Of a DNA stretch of 64,000 bases, positions 33,462 to 41,596 are shown piece after piece. The notes under the pieces are model-generated. The model was not told the DNA's origin. It ran no database searches and saw nothing but the letters and a program-made list of their open reading frames with translations. Origin of the DNA: Caulobacter segnis (GTDB taxonomy: Bacteria > Pseudomonadota > Alphaproteobacteria > Caulobacterales > Caulobacteraceae); contig NZ_JARQWW010000005.1 in assembly GCF_029543125.1 (NCBI RefSeq), forward strand, positions 62,001-126,000, given 5' to 3'. A program made the translations under genes and the position numbers. Numbering within the stretch: the stretch's first letter is position 1; each line of letters opens with the position of its first letter.

Positions 33462-34936
33462 TGGCCCGCCTCCGTGCGCTTGTGACGATAATCCAGGGGC
33501 GGCGGCCGATCGCCGACCATCGCCTGGTATTTGAAATCGGGTCCGCGCCGCTCGTCCAGTTCGGCGCGGGCGCGCGCGATCCGCTTGGGATCGCGCATCA
33601 GGTCGGCGGCGGTGAGCGCCAAAGTCTTGGCGGCGACAGCCCCGGCCTTGGTGGCCATGGGCGTGCCGCCCGCGGCCACGGCTTGCCAGCTGTGCGCCGG
33701 CGTTCCCGGCACCCAGGTGGCTGTGGTGATGCCCGCCGTCGGCGTCACCCAGCTGACGTCGGCCACGTCCGTCGAGCCGGCCCCGCCCCCGCCCACGGCG
33801 TAGGCCTCGACCTGGGCGGCGCTGGCGAAGGTCAGTTTGGTGGCGGGCAGCTGCGGCGCCATCGCTTCGGCGAAGGCGGTGTCGGCGGCGTCCCACTTGA
33901 CCCCGCCGACCTCGCGCAGATTGCGATCCATCAACCGTCCCAGGGCGTCGTTGGGCAGCATGTTGTAGACCCCGCCGGTCTGCTCGAAGGCCACCTTGGT
34001 CTCGGTGGCCATGGCCGCGCCGTCGGCGGCCTTGCGGATGCGGCCGATCACGTCTCGCACCACCTGCGGGTCGGTGTGGCGCACATAGTAATAGACCTCG
34101 GCGCTGTCGGGGACGACGTTGGGGGCCTGCCCGCCGTCGGTGGTCACGTAGTGGATGCGGGTGCCGGCCGGCACATGCTCGCGCATGTAGTTGGCAGCGA
34201 CGTTCAGGACCTCGACGCCGTCGAGGGCCGAGCGGCCCTTCTCTGGGGCGGCCGATGCGTGGGCGGCGACGCCGCTGAACCGGAACTTGCCGCTGACATT
34301 GGCCAAGGAGACGGTCTGGGCGGCGCTGTTAATGTCCGACGGATGCCAGTGCAGGGTCGCCGACACATCTTCGAACAGGCCGGCGCGCACTAGATAGACC
34401 TTGCCCGAGCCCCCCTCCTCGGCCGGCGTGCCGTAGACCCTCACCTCGCCTTTGACGTCGTGGGCCGTCATCCAGGCTTTCACAGCCTGGGCGGCCGCCA
34501 CGGAGGCGGCCCCGAAAATATGGTGCCCGCAGGCGTGCCCGGCGTCCTGGCCGGCCGCCCCGCGCTGGGGTTCGGCCTTTTGCGACAAGCCCGGCAGAGC
34601 GTCGTACTCAGCCAGGATGGCGATCACCGGTCCGTCGCCGTTCTTGAAGCTGGCGACGAAGGCGGTGGGCATGCCGGCGACGCCGGACTGGATCTTAAAG
34701 CCGGCGGCGGCGAGCTCGCCCTGCAGGAGGGCCGAGCTTTGGGTCTCCTGATAGCCGACCTCGGCCAGGGTCCAGATGCGTTTGGCCACCTCGCCCATCC
34801 TGGGCGTCCCGGCGTCCACGGCCGCCAGGATTTCACGCCGCTGCGCCGAGGGGGCCTGCGCCTGGGCGGCGCCGGCGGCGATGGCGAGCGCCAGGGCGGG
34901 CGCAAAGAGGCGTCCAGGCAGAAGGCGAGCGGGCAT
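33458..34936 (-). CDS. M20 amidohydrolase, AbgB/IAA-amino-acid-hydrolase-like, exported
   Basis: 492 residues from ATG 34936 with an AGGA site and a signal peptide (LALAIAAGAAQAQ). Metal-site motifs of the M20D group are GHACGHHIF (Cys/His pair), GTPAEEGGSGK (catalytic Glu) and HWHPSD. Members hydrolyse N-acyl amino acids or p-aminobenzoyl-glutamate and usually act on Glu-, Asp- or aromatic conjugates. A periplasmic location differs from cytosolic AbgB. It is coupled to the FG-GAP gene and follows the PLP enzyme by about 100 bp, with a CCTTCCGTCAAC element 53 bp before the start. Confidence 0.87.
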   Translation of the reverse strand: MPARLLPGRLFAPALALAIAAGAAQAQAPSAQRREILAAVDAGTPRMGEVAKRIWTLAEVGYQETQSSALLQGELAAAGFKIQSGVAGMPTAFVASFKNGDGPVIAILAEYDALPGLSQKAEPQRGAAGQDAGHACGHHIFGAASVAAAQAVKAWMTAHDVKGEVRVYGTPAEEGGSGKVYLVRAGLFEDVSATLHWHPSDINSAAQTVSLANVSGKFRFSGVAAHASAAPEKGRSALDGVEVLNVAANYMREHVPAGTRIHYVTTDGGQAPNVVPDSAEVYYYVRHTDPQVVRDVIGRIRKAADGAAMATETKVAFEQTGGVYNMLPNDALGRLMDRNLREVGGVKWDAADTAFAEAMAPQLPATKLTFASAAQVEAYAVGGGGAGSTDVADVSWVTPTAGITTATWVPGTPAHSWQAVAAGGTPMATKAGAVAAKTLALTAADLMRDPKRIARARAELDERRGPDFKYQAMVGDRPPPLDYRHKRTEAGQ

Positions 34937-34988
34937 CGGGTCCTCCAGGCGCTGCAAATGCGGCCTAGAATGACCAGGCGCTATTGCG

Positions 34989-34999
34989 TTGACGGAAGG
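34989..34999 (-). promoter_or_regulatory. Recurrent CTTCCGTCAA element upstream of M20 gene
   Basis: Minus strand reads CCTTCCGTCAA, 53 bp before the M20 start, followed after a few bases by a TCATTCTAGG segment that could be a -10-like region. Confidence 0.45.
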
Positions 35000-35036
35000 C
35001 CAGCCAAAACCCTCACCTCGCCCCAAGCCCGCCGTC

Positions 35037-36128
35037 TTAAATGACCCGAAGATCGACCAGCTCGACCCGAGGCGCCACATAGCAGTCGCGCACGCGCTCT
35101 TCGCGGGCCAGGTCGGTGGATAGATACCGAGCGCTGTTGTCGGCGAAGACGGTCGCCACCGCCGGCGTGCCCGGAAGGGTCATGGCGATCTTCAAGGCCG
35201 CCACCATATTGGCGCCGCTGGAGATGCCGACGCCCAGCCCCAGCTCCACGGCGAGCCGCTGGGCCATCAAGATGGCGTCGCCATCGCAGACCCCGATCAC
35301 CGCCGACAGTTCGTCGAGCTTGACGATTTCGGGGATGAACTCGTCCGACACGCCCTGGATGCGGTGGCGGCCGACCTTGTGGCCGGTGGACAAGGTGGGC
35401 GATTCCGCCGGCTCGACGGGATGAACCGAGGCGGCCAGACCGACGTCGCGAAAATGCCGCGCCACCCCCATCACCGTGCCGCCGGTGCCGACCCCGGCCA
35501 CAAAGGCGTCGGGCGTGGCGCCGACCGCCTCCATCTGGGCCAGGAGCTCCGGCGCGGTGCCGGCGTAATGGGCCCGCCAATTGTCGGGATTGGCGAACTG
35601 CTGGGACAAGAAGCCGCCCACCTGGGCGGCGTGCTGTTCGGCCCGGGCGATGGAGCCGAGGAAGCCGCCCTCCTCGGCCGAGACGAGGCGGATCTCCGCG
35701 CCGTGGCTGCGCAGTAGGGCCCGGCGCTCGGCGCTCATCCAGTCGGGCATGAAGATGGTGACCGGGTGGCCCAGCGCCCGTCCGACCGCAGCCAGGGCGA
35801 TGCCGGCGTTGCCGCTGGTGGCCTCGACGATCTCCTGTCCCGCAACGAGCGCGCCGCGGCCATAGGCGGCGGCGATGACGCCCAGCGCCATGCGGTCCTT
35901 GATGCTGCCGGTGAGGTTATAGAACTCGGCCTTGGCGTAGATGGTGAAGCGGCGCCGATCGAGCTTGGCCTGGATGGCCAGGAGCGGGGTGTCGCCCACC
36001 AGCCCCGACAGGGCGCTGAGGCGGTCGCAGCCGGCGGGGGAGCGCGGCGCGTGCCTGGCGGAAGGCGATCTGGTTGACGGGAGCGACGGGGGGGAATCGA
36101 TCACAACGCAATCCTGGTGACGACCCAT
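35037..36128 (-). CDS. PLP-dependent cysteine synthase/cystathionine beta-synthase-fold enzyme
   Basis: 363 residues from ATG 36128; GTG 36104 with an AGGA site is an equally good start, because homology begins only at LSGLVGDTPLL. Fold-type II features are GSIKDRM with PLP-Lys77, EATSGNAGIALA, VGTGGTVMG for the phosphate, and GISSGAN with the PLP-N1 Ser. Members join sulfide to an O-activated serine, or run the reverse, releasing sulfide from cysteine. It lacks the CysK-type start and has a long divergent N-terminus, so it may be a cysteine desulfhydrase or a special-metabolite enzyme. It heads an operon with peptidases and lies beside the sulfide-oxidation locus. Confidence 0.82.
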   Translation of the reverse strand: MGRHQDCVVIDSPPSLPSTRSPSARHAPRSPAGCDRLSALSGLVGDTPLLAIQAKLDRRRFTIYAKAEFYNLTGSIKDRMALGVIAAAYGRGALVAGQEIVEATSGNAGIALAAVGRALGHPVTIFMPDWMSAERRALLRSHGAEIRLVSAEEGGFLGSIARAEQHAAQVGGFLSQQFANPDNWRAHYAGTAPELLAQMEAVGATPDAFVAGVGTGGTVMGVARHFRDVGLAASVHPVEPAESPTLSTGHKVGRHRIQGVSDEFIPEIVKLDELSAVIGVCDGDAILMAQRLAVELGLGVGISSGANMVAALKIAMTLPGTPAVATVFADNSARYLSTDLAREERVRDCYVAPRVELVDLRVI

Positions 36129-36161
36129 CGCCCGCGTGACGCAAGCGGGGGTCGTGGGGCT

Positions 36162-36172
36162 TTGACGGAAGC
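36162..36172 (-). promoter_or_regulatory. Recurrent GCTTCCGTCAA element upstream of PLP gene
   Basis: Minus strand GCTTCCGTCAA, 34 bp before ATG 36128 (58 bp before GTG 36104). Confidence 0.45.
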
Positions 36173-36225
36173 AAATCCAAAGCCCTCATCTGTGCGGTGC
36201 AAAAAAATGCCGTTCCGATGGGCGC

Positions 36226-36248
36226 CGGCGCCGCCTGAAGCGGCGCCG
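36226..36248 (-). terminator. Terminator downstream of tauE-like gene
   Basis: CGGCGCCGC/GCGGCGCCG (36226-36234 and 36240-36248) form a 9-bp stem right after the stop. On the minus strand a seven-T run follows about 17 bases later. Confidence 0.55.
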
Positions 36249-36249
36249 C

Positions 36250-37026
36250 TCAGAGCGTCTGGGCCAGCATCGCCAGGGCCACGACCACGAGCAGGCCCGC
36301 AAAAAGCATGTTCAACGCCCCGCGCCTCTGCGACAGCCGCACCCCGGCGCGGGCGCCCAGGGCGCCGCCGAACACGCCGCCCGCCACAAAGGCGCCGGCC
36401 AGCAGCCAGTCGACCCATCCGCTCAAGGCGTAGTTGAACGCCGTCGTCAGGCCAAAGGCGGTCACGGCCACGAGGGACGAGCCGATGGCGGCCATCATCG
36501 GCATCCGCGTCGCCGCTACGAGGCCCGGAACGACAAGAAATCCGCCGCCGATCCCGAAGAAGCCCGAGACCAGACCCGCCGCGCCGCCGGCGGCCGCCAG
36601 ACGCGGGGCGTTCTTGCGATCCAGCTCCACCTTCAGGTCGCCGTCGTCATGTCGGCGGCGGAACATCAAGATGCTCGCCGCGAGCATGACGAGGGCGAAC
36701 AGGGCCAGGAGCCGCTCGCCCGGGACGAGCTTGCCCACGCTTGAGCCGGCGGCGGCGCCCAGCACCCCGGCGGCGGCGAAGAGCAGCGCGCAGCGCCATT
36801 TGACGTTGCCCAGCCGCGCGTGGCGGACAAGGTTGGAGCCGGCGTTCAGGGCGACGGCGCAGGCGCTGGTGCCGATCGCCAGATGGGGGTTGGGCACGCC
36901 GACCACATAGACCAGCAGCGGCACGGCCAGGATCGATCCGCCGCCCCCCACCAGGCCCAGGGTGAAGCCCACGAGCGCGCCAGCCCCTCCGCCCAGCGCG
37001 TATTGGGCCAGATCCAGAGCGGCCAT
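36250..37026 (-). CDS. TauE/SafE family sulfite exporter-like membrane protein
   Basis: 258 residues from ATG 37026, two bases after the SQR stop, so coupled. About eight membrane segments in two similar halves. The family repeats are GFTLGLVGGGGSILAVPLLVYVVG (first half) and GLVSGFFGIGGGFLVVPGLV (second half). TauE-type proteins (DUF81) export sulfite or sulfoacetate. In a sulfide-oxidation operon it most likely exports the sulfite formed by persulfide dioxygenase, or related sulfur anions. Confidence in the family is high; the substrate is inferred from its operon. Confidence 0.88.
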   Translation of the reverse strand: MAALDLAQYALGGGAGALVGFTLGLVGGGGSILAVPLLVYVVGVPNPHLAIGTSACAVALNAGSNLVRHARLGNVKWRCALLFAAAGVLGAAAGSSVGKLVPGERLLALFALVMLAASILMFRRRHDDGDLKVELDRKNAPRLAAAGGAAGLVSGFFGIGGGFLVVPGLVAATRMPMMAAIGSSLVAVTAFGLTTAFNYALSGWVDWLLAGAFVAGGVFGGALGARAGVRLSQRRGALNMLFAGLLVVVALAMLAQTL

Positions 37027-37028
37027 GG

Positions 37029-38267
37029 TCAGCCCGCCGAGGGCTTGGGCGCGACCAGCCATTCACGGCCGCGCAGCATGCCGTGCCAGTAGATGAACGG
37101 CAAAAGCCGGGTCTTAAGCCACCAGGCGCGCCGCGTGGCGCGATCCCCATCGAGGACCCGGCGCGGCAAGGTCGGCAGCAGCCGGCCGCCATAGCCGAAC
37201 TCGGCCAGGACGATGCGGCCGCGCTCCACGGTCAGGGGGCACGAACCGTAGCCGTCATAGGCGAAGGCGGGCGCCTTGCCGTCCAGATAGGCCAGGAGGT
37301 TTTCGGCCACCACCGGCGCCTGCTTGCGCGCCGCCGCCGCGGTCTTGGCGTTGGTCGTCGCCACCCCGTCGCCCAGAGCAAAAACGGCCGCAAACCGGGG
37401 GTGCTGCAGGGTTTGCGGATCGACCTCGATCCAGCCGTCCTGACCGGCCAGCACGCTGCCCGCGAAGGCGGGCAAGGGGCGTTGGGGGGGACACACGTGC
37501 AGCATGTCGAAGCTGCGATGAACGATGCTCTCGCCTTGCGGGCCCTGGGTGCGGAAGGTCGCCCTGCGGCCCGGGCCGTCGACGGCGATCAGCTGGCTTT
37601 GCAGCTGAAGATCGACGCCGTAGCGCTCGATGTAGCGCATCAGCGCCGGCACATAGTGCGCCACCCCAAAGAGGGCGGGCGTCGCCGCATGGAAGGCGAT
37701 CTTGGGGCCGCCGCCGCGTCGTCGCCAATAATCGGCGCTCAGATAGACCGCCTTTTGCGGCGCGCCCGCGCATTTGATGGGCATGGTCGGCTGGGTGAAG
37801 AGCGCCTGGCCCTTGGTCAGGGACCGCACGAGGCTCCAGGTGTAGGGGGCAAGATCAGCCCGGTAGTTGGAGGTGACCCCGTACTGGCCCAGCGCCTCCT
37901 CGAGGCCGGCGATCTCCTCCCAGGCCAGACGCAGGCCTGGGGCCACGACCAAGGCCTCGTATTCGACCACCCCGCCGCTCCCCAGGGTTATGCGGCGTTG
38001 CTGCGGATCGACGGCCGCCATGGCGTCCTGGATCCACGCCGCGCCGACGGGGATGCACTTGGCCATGGGTCGCTGCGTGGCCGCACGGTCGAAGACCCCC
38101 GCCCCCACCAGGGTCCAGCCCGGCTGATAGTCGTGGACTTGCTTGGGCTCGACGACCGCCAGGTCCAGACCCGGGCGGCGCTTGAGGAGGCTGGCGGCGG
38201 CGGCCAGTCCGGCGGCGCCGCCGCCGATGACCACGACCTTGTGCTTGCGGATGGAGGGACTTGTCAT
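37029..38267 (-). CDS. sqr: Sulfide:quinone oxidoreductase (type II-like)
   Basis: 412 residues. It has the FAD site VVVIGGGAAGLAAAASL, redox Cys156 in PIKCAGAPQK and Cys333 in GSCPLTVE, and the C-terminal membrane-associating amphipathic part (RLLPFIYWHGMLRG). These match the mitochondrial SQOR-type group. The enzyme oxidises H2S at the inner membrane, passes electrons to the quinone pool and transfers the sulfane sulfur to an acceptor such as glutathione. It follows the persulfide dioxygenase gene by 7 bp and precedes tauE by 2 bp, a standard sulfide-detoxification operon. Confidence 0.93.
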   Translation of the reverse strand: MTSPSIRKHKVVVIGGGAAGLAAAASLLKRRPGLDLAVVEPKQVHDYQPGWTLVGAGVFDRAATQRPMAKCIPVGAAWIQDAMAAVDPQQRRITLGSGGVVEYEALVVAPGLRLAWEEIAGLEEALGQYGVTSNYRADLAPYTWSLVRSLTKGQALFTQPTMPIKCAGAPQKAVYLSADYWRRRGGGPKIAFHAATPALFGVAHYVPALMRYIERYGVDLQLQSQLIAVDGPGRRATFRTQGPQGESIVHRSFDMLHVCPPQRPLPAFAGSVLAGQDGWIEVDPQTLQHPRFAAVFALGDGVATTNAKTAAAARKQAPVVAENLLAYLDGKAPAFAYDGYGSCPLTVERGRIVLAEFGYGGRLLPTLPRRVLDGDRATRRAWWLKTRLLPFIYWHGMLRGREWLVAPKPSAG

Positions 38268-38274
38268 GGCGGCC

Positions 38275-39189
38275 TCAGATGGCGTCGAGAGGAAGGATGA
38301 GGCGTCGACGTCCGTCGACGCCTGGCGCAGGCAGGCGCCCGGCGTTCAGGTTCACCTGGAGCGCGGGCCAAAGGAGCTTGGGGACCGGCAGGGCCGCATC
38401 GCGCGCGTTGCGCATGGCCACGAAGGCGGCCTCATCGCGCTCGCCGCCCACATGGACGTTGTCGGCGTTCTGGGCGGCGACGGTGGTCTCCCAGGCGTAC
38501 TGATCGCGCCCGGGGGCCTTGTAGTCGTGGCCGCAGAACAGCCGCGTCTTGGGCGGAAGCGACAGCAGCCGGCGGATGGACCGGTAGAGCCGTCGAGCGT
38601 CCCCGCCTGGGAAATCAGCCCGCGCGGTTCCAAAGTCGGGCATGAACAGGCTGTCGCCGATGAAGACGGCGTCGCCCACCACATAGGCGACGTCGGCCGG
38701 CGTATGACCTGGGCAGGCCAGGATGCGGCACTCCAGCTGGCCGATCGACAGGCGCTCGCCATCCTCAAAGAGGCGGTCGAAGGGCGCAGAGGTCGGCGGC
38801 GGCGCCCCGAAGATCGGTCCAAACAAGGCCTGGACCTCGCCGATCCCCGCCCCGATGCCGATCGGCGCGCCGTACCGTTCGGCCAGATAGGCAGCCGCGG
38901 ACAGGTGATCGGCGTGGACGTGGGTCTCCAAGATCCAGGCGACGCTCAGGCCTTCGCGCTCGATCAAGGCCTCCAGATCGGCGACCCCGCGATGGGAGAC
39001 CCGTCCAGCCGCCGCATCGAAGTCGGCCACACTGTCGATGATCGCGCAGGCCCGCGACCTCGGGTCGGCCACCACATAGGTCACCGACGCGGTCGCCTCG
39101 TCGAACAGGGCGTGGATTTGCGGCCTGAGGTTTTCATCGGCGGCGGCCAGCACGCAGTCGCGCGCCGCCTCCAGGGCGACATCCTCCAT
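38275..39189 (-). CDS. MBL-fold persulfide dioxygenase / Blh-like protein
   Basis: 304 residues. The metal-binding motif THVHADHLSA (His90, His92, Asp94, His95) is followed by CPGHTPADVAY (His), GDSLFMPDFG (Asp) and LFCGHDYKAPGRD (His). This is the ETHE1/Blh group, which oxidises glutathione persulfide to sulfite. In BigR-regulated operons of rhizobia and Xylella, Blh acts with SQR-like enzymes. The start lies 15 bp from a perfect inverted repeat, the likely operator. No rhodanese domain is fused. Confidence 0.88.
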   Translation of the reverse strand: MEDVALEAARDCVLAAADENLRPQIHALFDEATASVTYVVADPRSRACAIIDSVADFDAAAGRVSHRGVADLEALIEREGLSVAWILETHVHADHLSAAAYLAERYGAPIGIGAGIGEVQALFGPIFGAPPPTSAPFDRLFEDGERLSIGQLECRILACPGHTPADVAYVVGDAVFIGDSLFMPDFGTARADFPGGDARRLYRSIRRLLSLPPKTRLFCGHDYKAPGRDQYAWETTVAAQNADNVHVGGERDEAAFVAMRNARDAALPVPKLLWPALQVNLNAGRLPAPGVDGRRRLILPLDAI

Positions 39190-39204
39190 GGCGGTAAACC
39201 CTTT

Positions 39205-39233
39205 ATTACGTATTTTCCGTAATTGTGTAATTA
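39205..39233. promoter_or_regulatory. Divergent operator of the sulfide locus
   Basis: ATTACG-N7-CGTAAT (39205-39223), overlapped by TAATT-GTGT-AATTA (39220-39233). This AT-rich double inverted repeat lies between the divergent persulfide-dioxygenase and peroxiredoxin starts, as expected for binding of an ArsR/BigR-type repressor to control both directions. Confidence 0.65.
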
Positions 39234-39280
39234 GACTCTTGGGACGCGGTCAAGCGGCCGCCTGCGATGCGTGAGACGCC

Positions 39281-39907
39281 ATGGATCAGACGACGACTTT
39301 TCAGCGGGGCCTGCGGCCCGGCGACGCCGCACCCGCTTTTCGGGCCAGGACCACGCACGGCGAGCGCGCGCTGGAGGGCTATCGGGGCCGCTGGCTGATC
39401 TTCTTTTCCCATCCCGCTGATTTCACGCCGGTCTGCACCACCGAATTCATCAGCCTGGCGCGCGCGGCCGACCGCTTCGCCAAGCTGGACTGCGAGCTGC
39501 TGGGCCTGTCGGTGGACAGCCTGTTTTCGCATCTGGCCTGGCTGCTGAGCATCGAGGAGACTTCGGGCACGACCGTCCCGTTCCCCATCGTCGAGGACCC
39601 TTCCATGGCGATCGCCCAGGCCTATGGCATGACCGCCCCGGGCGACACCGATAGCGCCTCGGTGCGGGCGACCTATTTCATCGACCCCAAGGGGATCATC
39701 CGGGCCCTGACCTGGTATCCCATGACCAACGGCCGCTCGGTGGAGGAGATGCTGCGCCTGCTGGCGGCGCTTCAGGCCACCGACAAGGAAGGCGGCCTCA
39801 CCCCTGAGGGCTGGCGGCCGGGCGAGGCGCTGATCTCGCCCGCGCCGGTGACCCTGGAGGCGGCGCGCCAGCTGGCGCAGAGCGCCCGCTCCGGAGGCGG
39901 CCGATGA
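39281..39907 (+). CDS. 1-Cys peroxiredoxin (Prx6-type)
   Basis: 208 residues. The peroxidatic Cys52 is in ADFTPVCTTE, and VRATYFIDPKG and YPMTNGRS are typical of the Prx6/AhpC-TSA C-terminal group. Another Cys (Cys71, KLDCELLG) is present; the classical resolving Cys motif is absent. It reduces peroxides, and some members also act on persulfides. It is the first gene of the peroxiredoxin-arsR-lrp operon, divergent from the SQR operon and sharing its operator, so oxidative and sulfide stress defence are linked. Confidence 0.9.
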   Translation: MDQTTTFQRGLRPGDAAPAFRARTTHGERALEGYRGRWLIFFSHPADFTPVCTTEFISLARAADRFAKLDCELLGLSVDSLFSHLAWLLSIEETSGTTVPFPIVEDPSMAIAQAYGMTAPGDTDSASVRATYFIDPKGIIRALTWYPMTNGRSVEEMLRLLAALQATDKEGGLTPEGWRPGEALISPAPVTLEAARQLAQSARSGGGR

Positions 39908-40293
39908 ACCTGTCCGTTCGTCAAACCGCCGAGGACGTCGCCGAGCGCATGCGCAGCCTGGCGACACCCGCCCGCCTCCAGATTCTCGGCCACCTGATCG
40001 CCGGCGAGCAGTCGGTGGGCGACCTTGAGCGCCTCACCCAATTGAAGCAGCCCGGCCTGTCGCAACAGTTGGCCGAGCTGCGCGCGGCCGGCTGGGTGTC
40101 GACGCGTCGCTCGGCGCGCAACATCGTCTACAGCCTGGCCGACGATCGGGTCGGCGCCCTGGTCGGCTCGCTGGCCAGGCTGTTCGACGCCTCGCTCGAC
40201 GCCGCGGCGCTTCCGATGCGCCCCGCCGCATCCGCCGACGCCCCTTCTCCAAGCCAGGCGGCGGTCTTCGCGCGCGTCGGCAAAGCTGCTTGA
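39904..40293 (+). CDS. ArsR/BigR-like repressor lacking sensor cysteines
   Basis: 129 residues with a winged helix: TPARLQILGHLIAGE, SVGDLERLTQLKQPGLSQQLAELRAAGWVSTRR and NIVYSLAD, the pattern of BigR and SqrR. Those proteins sense persulfide with two cysteines, one in the helix before SVGEL and one at the C-terminal helix. Here the aligned positions are Gly29 and Asp95, and the protein has no Cys at all. It overlaps the peroxiredoxin stop by four bases. It should bind the operator at 39205-39233, but must sense by another way or act with a partner. BigR alignment is from memory of the family. Confidence 0.82.
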   Translation: MNLSVRQTAEDVAERMRSLATPARLQILGHLIAGEQSVGDLERLTQLKQPGLSQQLAELRAAGWVSTRRSARNIVYSLADDRVGALVGSLARLFDASLDAAALPMRPAASADAPSPSQAAVFARVGKAA

Positions 40294-40300
40294 GGCTTCC

Positions 40301-40810
40301 ATGACCAGCCGCGCCCGTCCCGTCGCCCTCGACCCCGCCGACATCCGCATTCTCGCCGCCCTGCAGGAGGACGGCACCTTGTCGGTCGCGGCCGTGGCCG
40401 AGCGGGTCAATCTGTCCACCAACGCCTGCTGGCGCCGCATCAAGCGGCTGGAGGACGACGGCGTCATCCGGCGCCGCGTCGCCCTTTTGGACGCCGGCGC
40501 CCTGGGTGTCGGGGTCACGGTCTTTGTGAACGTGCGCACCAGCGAGCACAGCGATGAGTGGACGCGGACCTTTCAGGCCGCCGTCGACGCCATGCCCGAG
40601 GTGGTCGAGTTCTACCGGATGAGCGGCGAGGTGGACTATTTGCTCAAGGTCCAGGTGGCCAGCATCGCCGACTATGACGCCGTCTACCGCCGCCTGACCT
40701 CGGCGGTGAAACTGACCGATGTCAGCTCCGCCTTCGCCATGGAGGAGATGAAGCACACCACCGCCCTGCCCCTACCGACCGCCAGAGCGTCTAATCGGTA
40801 TGATGACTAA
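40301..40810 (+). CDS. Lrp/AsnC-family regulator, DecR-like (cysteine-responsive)
   Basis: 169 residues from ATG 40301, 7 bp after the arsR stop with a GAGG site. The HTH is LSVAAVAERVNLSTNACWRRIKRLEDDGVI and the RAM domain contains MPEVVEFYRMSGEVDYLLKVQVAS, YDAVYRRL and SSAFAMEEMKHTTALPL. The overall match, especially CWRRIKRLEDDGVI, MPEV..F.RM.GE.DYL and FAMEE.K.TT.LP, is close to E. coli DecR, which activates a cysteine desulfidase on cysteine excess. It likely binds cysteine or related amino acids and controls lyase and sigma genes. A candidate site overlaps its own stop codon. Confidence 0.85.
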   Translation: MTSRARPVALDPADIRILAALQEDGTLSVAAVAERVNLSTNACWRRIKRLEDDGVIRRRVALLDAGALGVGVTVFVNVRTSEHSDEWTRTFQAAVDAMPEVVEFYRMSGEVDYLLKVQVASIADYDAVYRRLTSAVKLTDVSSAFAMEEMKHTTALPLPTARASNRYDD

Positions 40811-40827
40811 AACTTGTTGATCACAAG
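40808..40827. promoter_or_regulatory. Candidate DecR-like site between lrp and sigma gene
   Basis: TAAAACTTGTTGAT (40808-40821) is the reverse complement of ATCAACAAGTTTTA found at 12688-12701. CTTGT-TGATC-ACAAG (40813-40827) is a local inverted repeat. It overlaps the lrp stop and is 119 bp before the sigma start. Confidence 0.55.
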
Positions 40828-40883
40828 ATCGCGCCAGTTTCGTGGATGTTCATCCCAAAATACCCCCTATGCGCGTGAAGTAA

Positions 40884-40931
40884 GGTGAGGATTTCTCACC
40901 ACCCCCCGTGACAGATTGATTGCGTTAACGC
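40884..40931. promoter_or_regulatory. Two palindromes in sigma-gene leader
   Basis: GGTGAG-GATTT-CTCACC (40884-40900) and the perfect palindrome GCGTTAACGC (40922-40931), the latter just before the GGGGGAG ribosome site. They may be operators or a 5'-leader hairpin of the sigma-metC transcript. Confidence 0.4.
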
Positions 40932-40945
40932 AGGGGGAGAACGCG

Positions 40946-41566
40946 TTGAACGGCATGGTGACGGGCGTTTTGGAGACGGCTGAAGCCGTCAAGACCGGCA
41001 AGGTCTGGGCGCGAGGGGAGCTTCGGGCCGGCAACGGCGCCGACCCCGAGACGGCCCGCTTCCTGGCTGAACTGATGCCTTTCGTGCCTGAACTTCGCGG
41101 CTATCTGCGGCGCAGACTTCCGGCCAATGACGTTGAGGATGTCGTTCAGGACGTCCTGGTTCGCCTGCTCCATCGCGGCGGCGGCGACGTGACCTTCCCG
41201 CGGCGCTACCTCTATCAGACGGCCGTGGCCATCCTGATCGACCGCAGCCGCACCGAGCGCAGCCGCTGCTCCAATCTGCATTGCGATCTGGAAGAGGCCG
41301 ACCAGGTGCTCGAAGAGCTGTCGCCCGATCGGGTGATCCTGGCCCGCGAAGAAATCCAGATCGCCCGAAAGGTCCTCAGCGCCCTTCCCGAACGCACCCG
41401 CGCCGTGCTGATCGCCGTACGCATCGATGGTCAGCGCATCAAGGCGGTGGCCGAGGAGATGGGCATCAGCGTCAGCGCGGTGGAGAAGCACCTGATCAAG
41501 GCGCTGAAGGCCCTGCGCCAAGCCTGCGAGCCCGCTGGGACGGCGCCCGCCGCCCTCGCCTCCTGA
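40946..41566 (+). CDS. ECF sigma factor, FecI-like
   Basis: 206 residues from TTG 40946 chosen by GGGGGAG six bases upstream; ATG 40955 is the alternative, and the earlier TTG 40916 lies in the palindrome region. Sigma-2 (FVPELRGYLRRRLPANDVEDVVQDVLVRLLHR, then FPRRYLYQTAVAILIDRSR) and sigma-4 (LSALPERTRAVLIAVRIDGQRIKAVAEEMGISVSAVEKHLIKALKALR) are complete. FecI-type factors usually respond to a FecR anti-sigma and a TonB receptor with an N-terminal signalling domain. No full fecR is adjacent; an orphan DUF4880 gene lies 1.2 kb away. metC follows after 30 bp, so both are probably co-transcribed. Confidence 0.88.
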   Translation: MNGMVTGVLETAEAVKTGKVWARGELRAGNGADPETARFLAELMPFVPELRGYLRRRLPANDVEDVVQDVLVRLLHRGGGDVTFPRRYLYQTAVAILIDRSRTERSRCSNLHCDLEEADQVLEELSPDRVILAREEIQIARKVLSALPERTRAVLIAVRIDGQRIKAVAEEMGISVSAVEKHLIKALKALRQACEPAGTAPAALAS

Positions 41567-41596
41567 CCTCACCTTCCGTAGCCTCAGAGTATCCTC

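Noticed and set aside
36074..36084. Another TTGACGGGAGC copy inside the start of the PLP gene
   Set aside because: It lies within the likely coding sequence, so it may be chance; not counted among the upstream elements.
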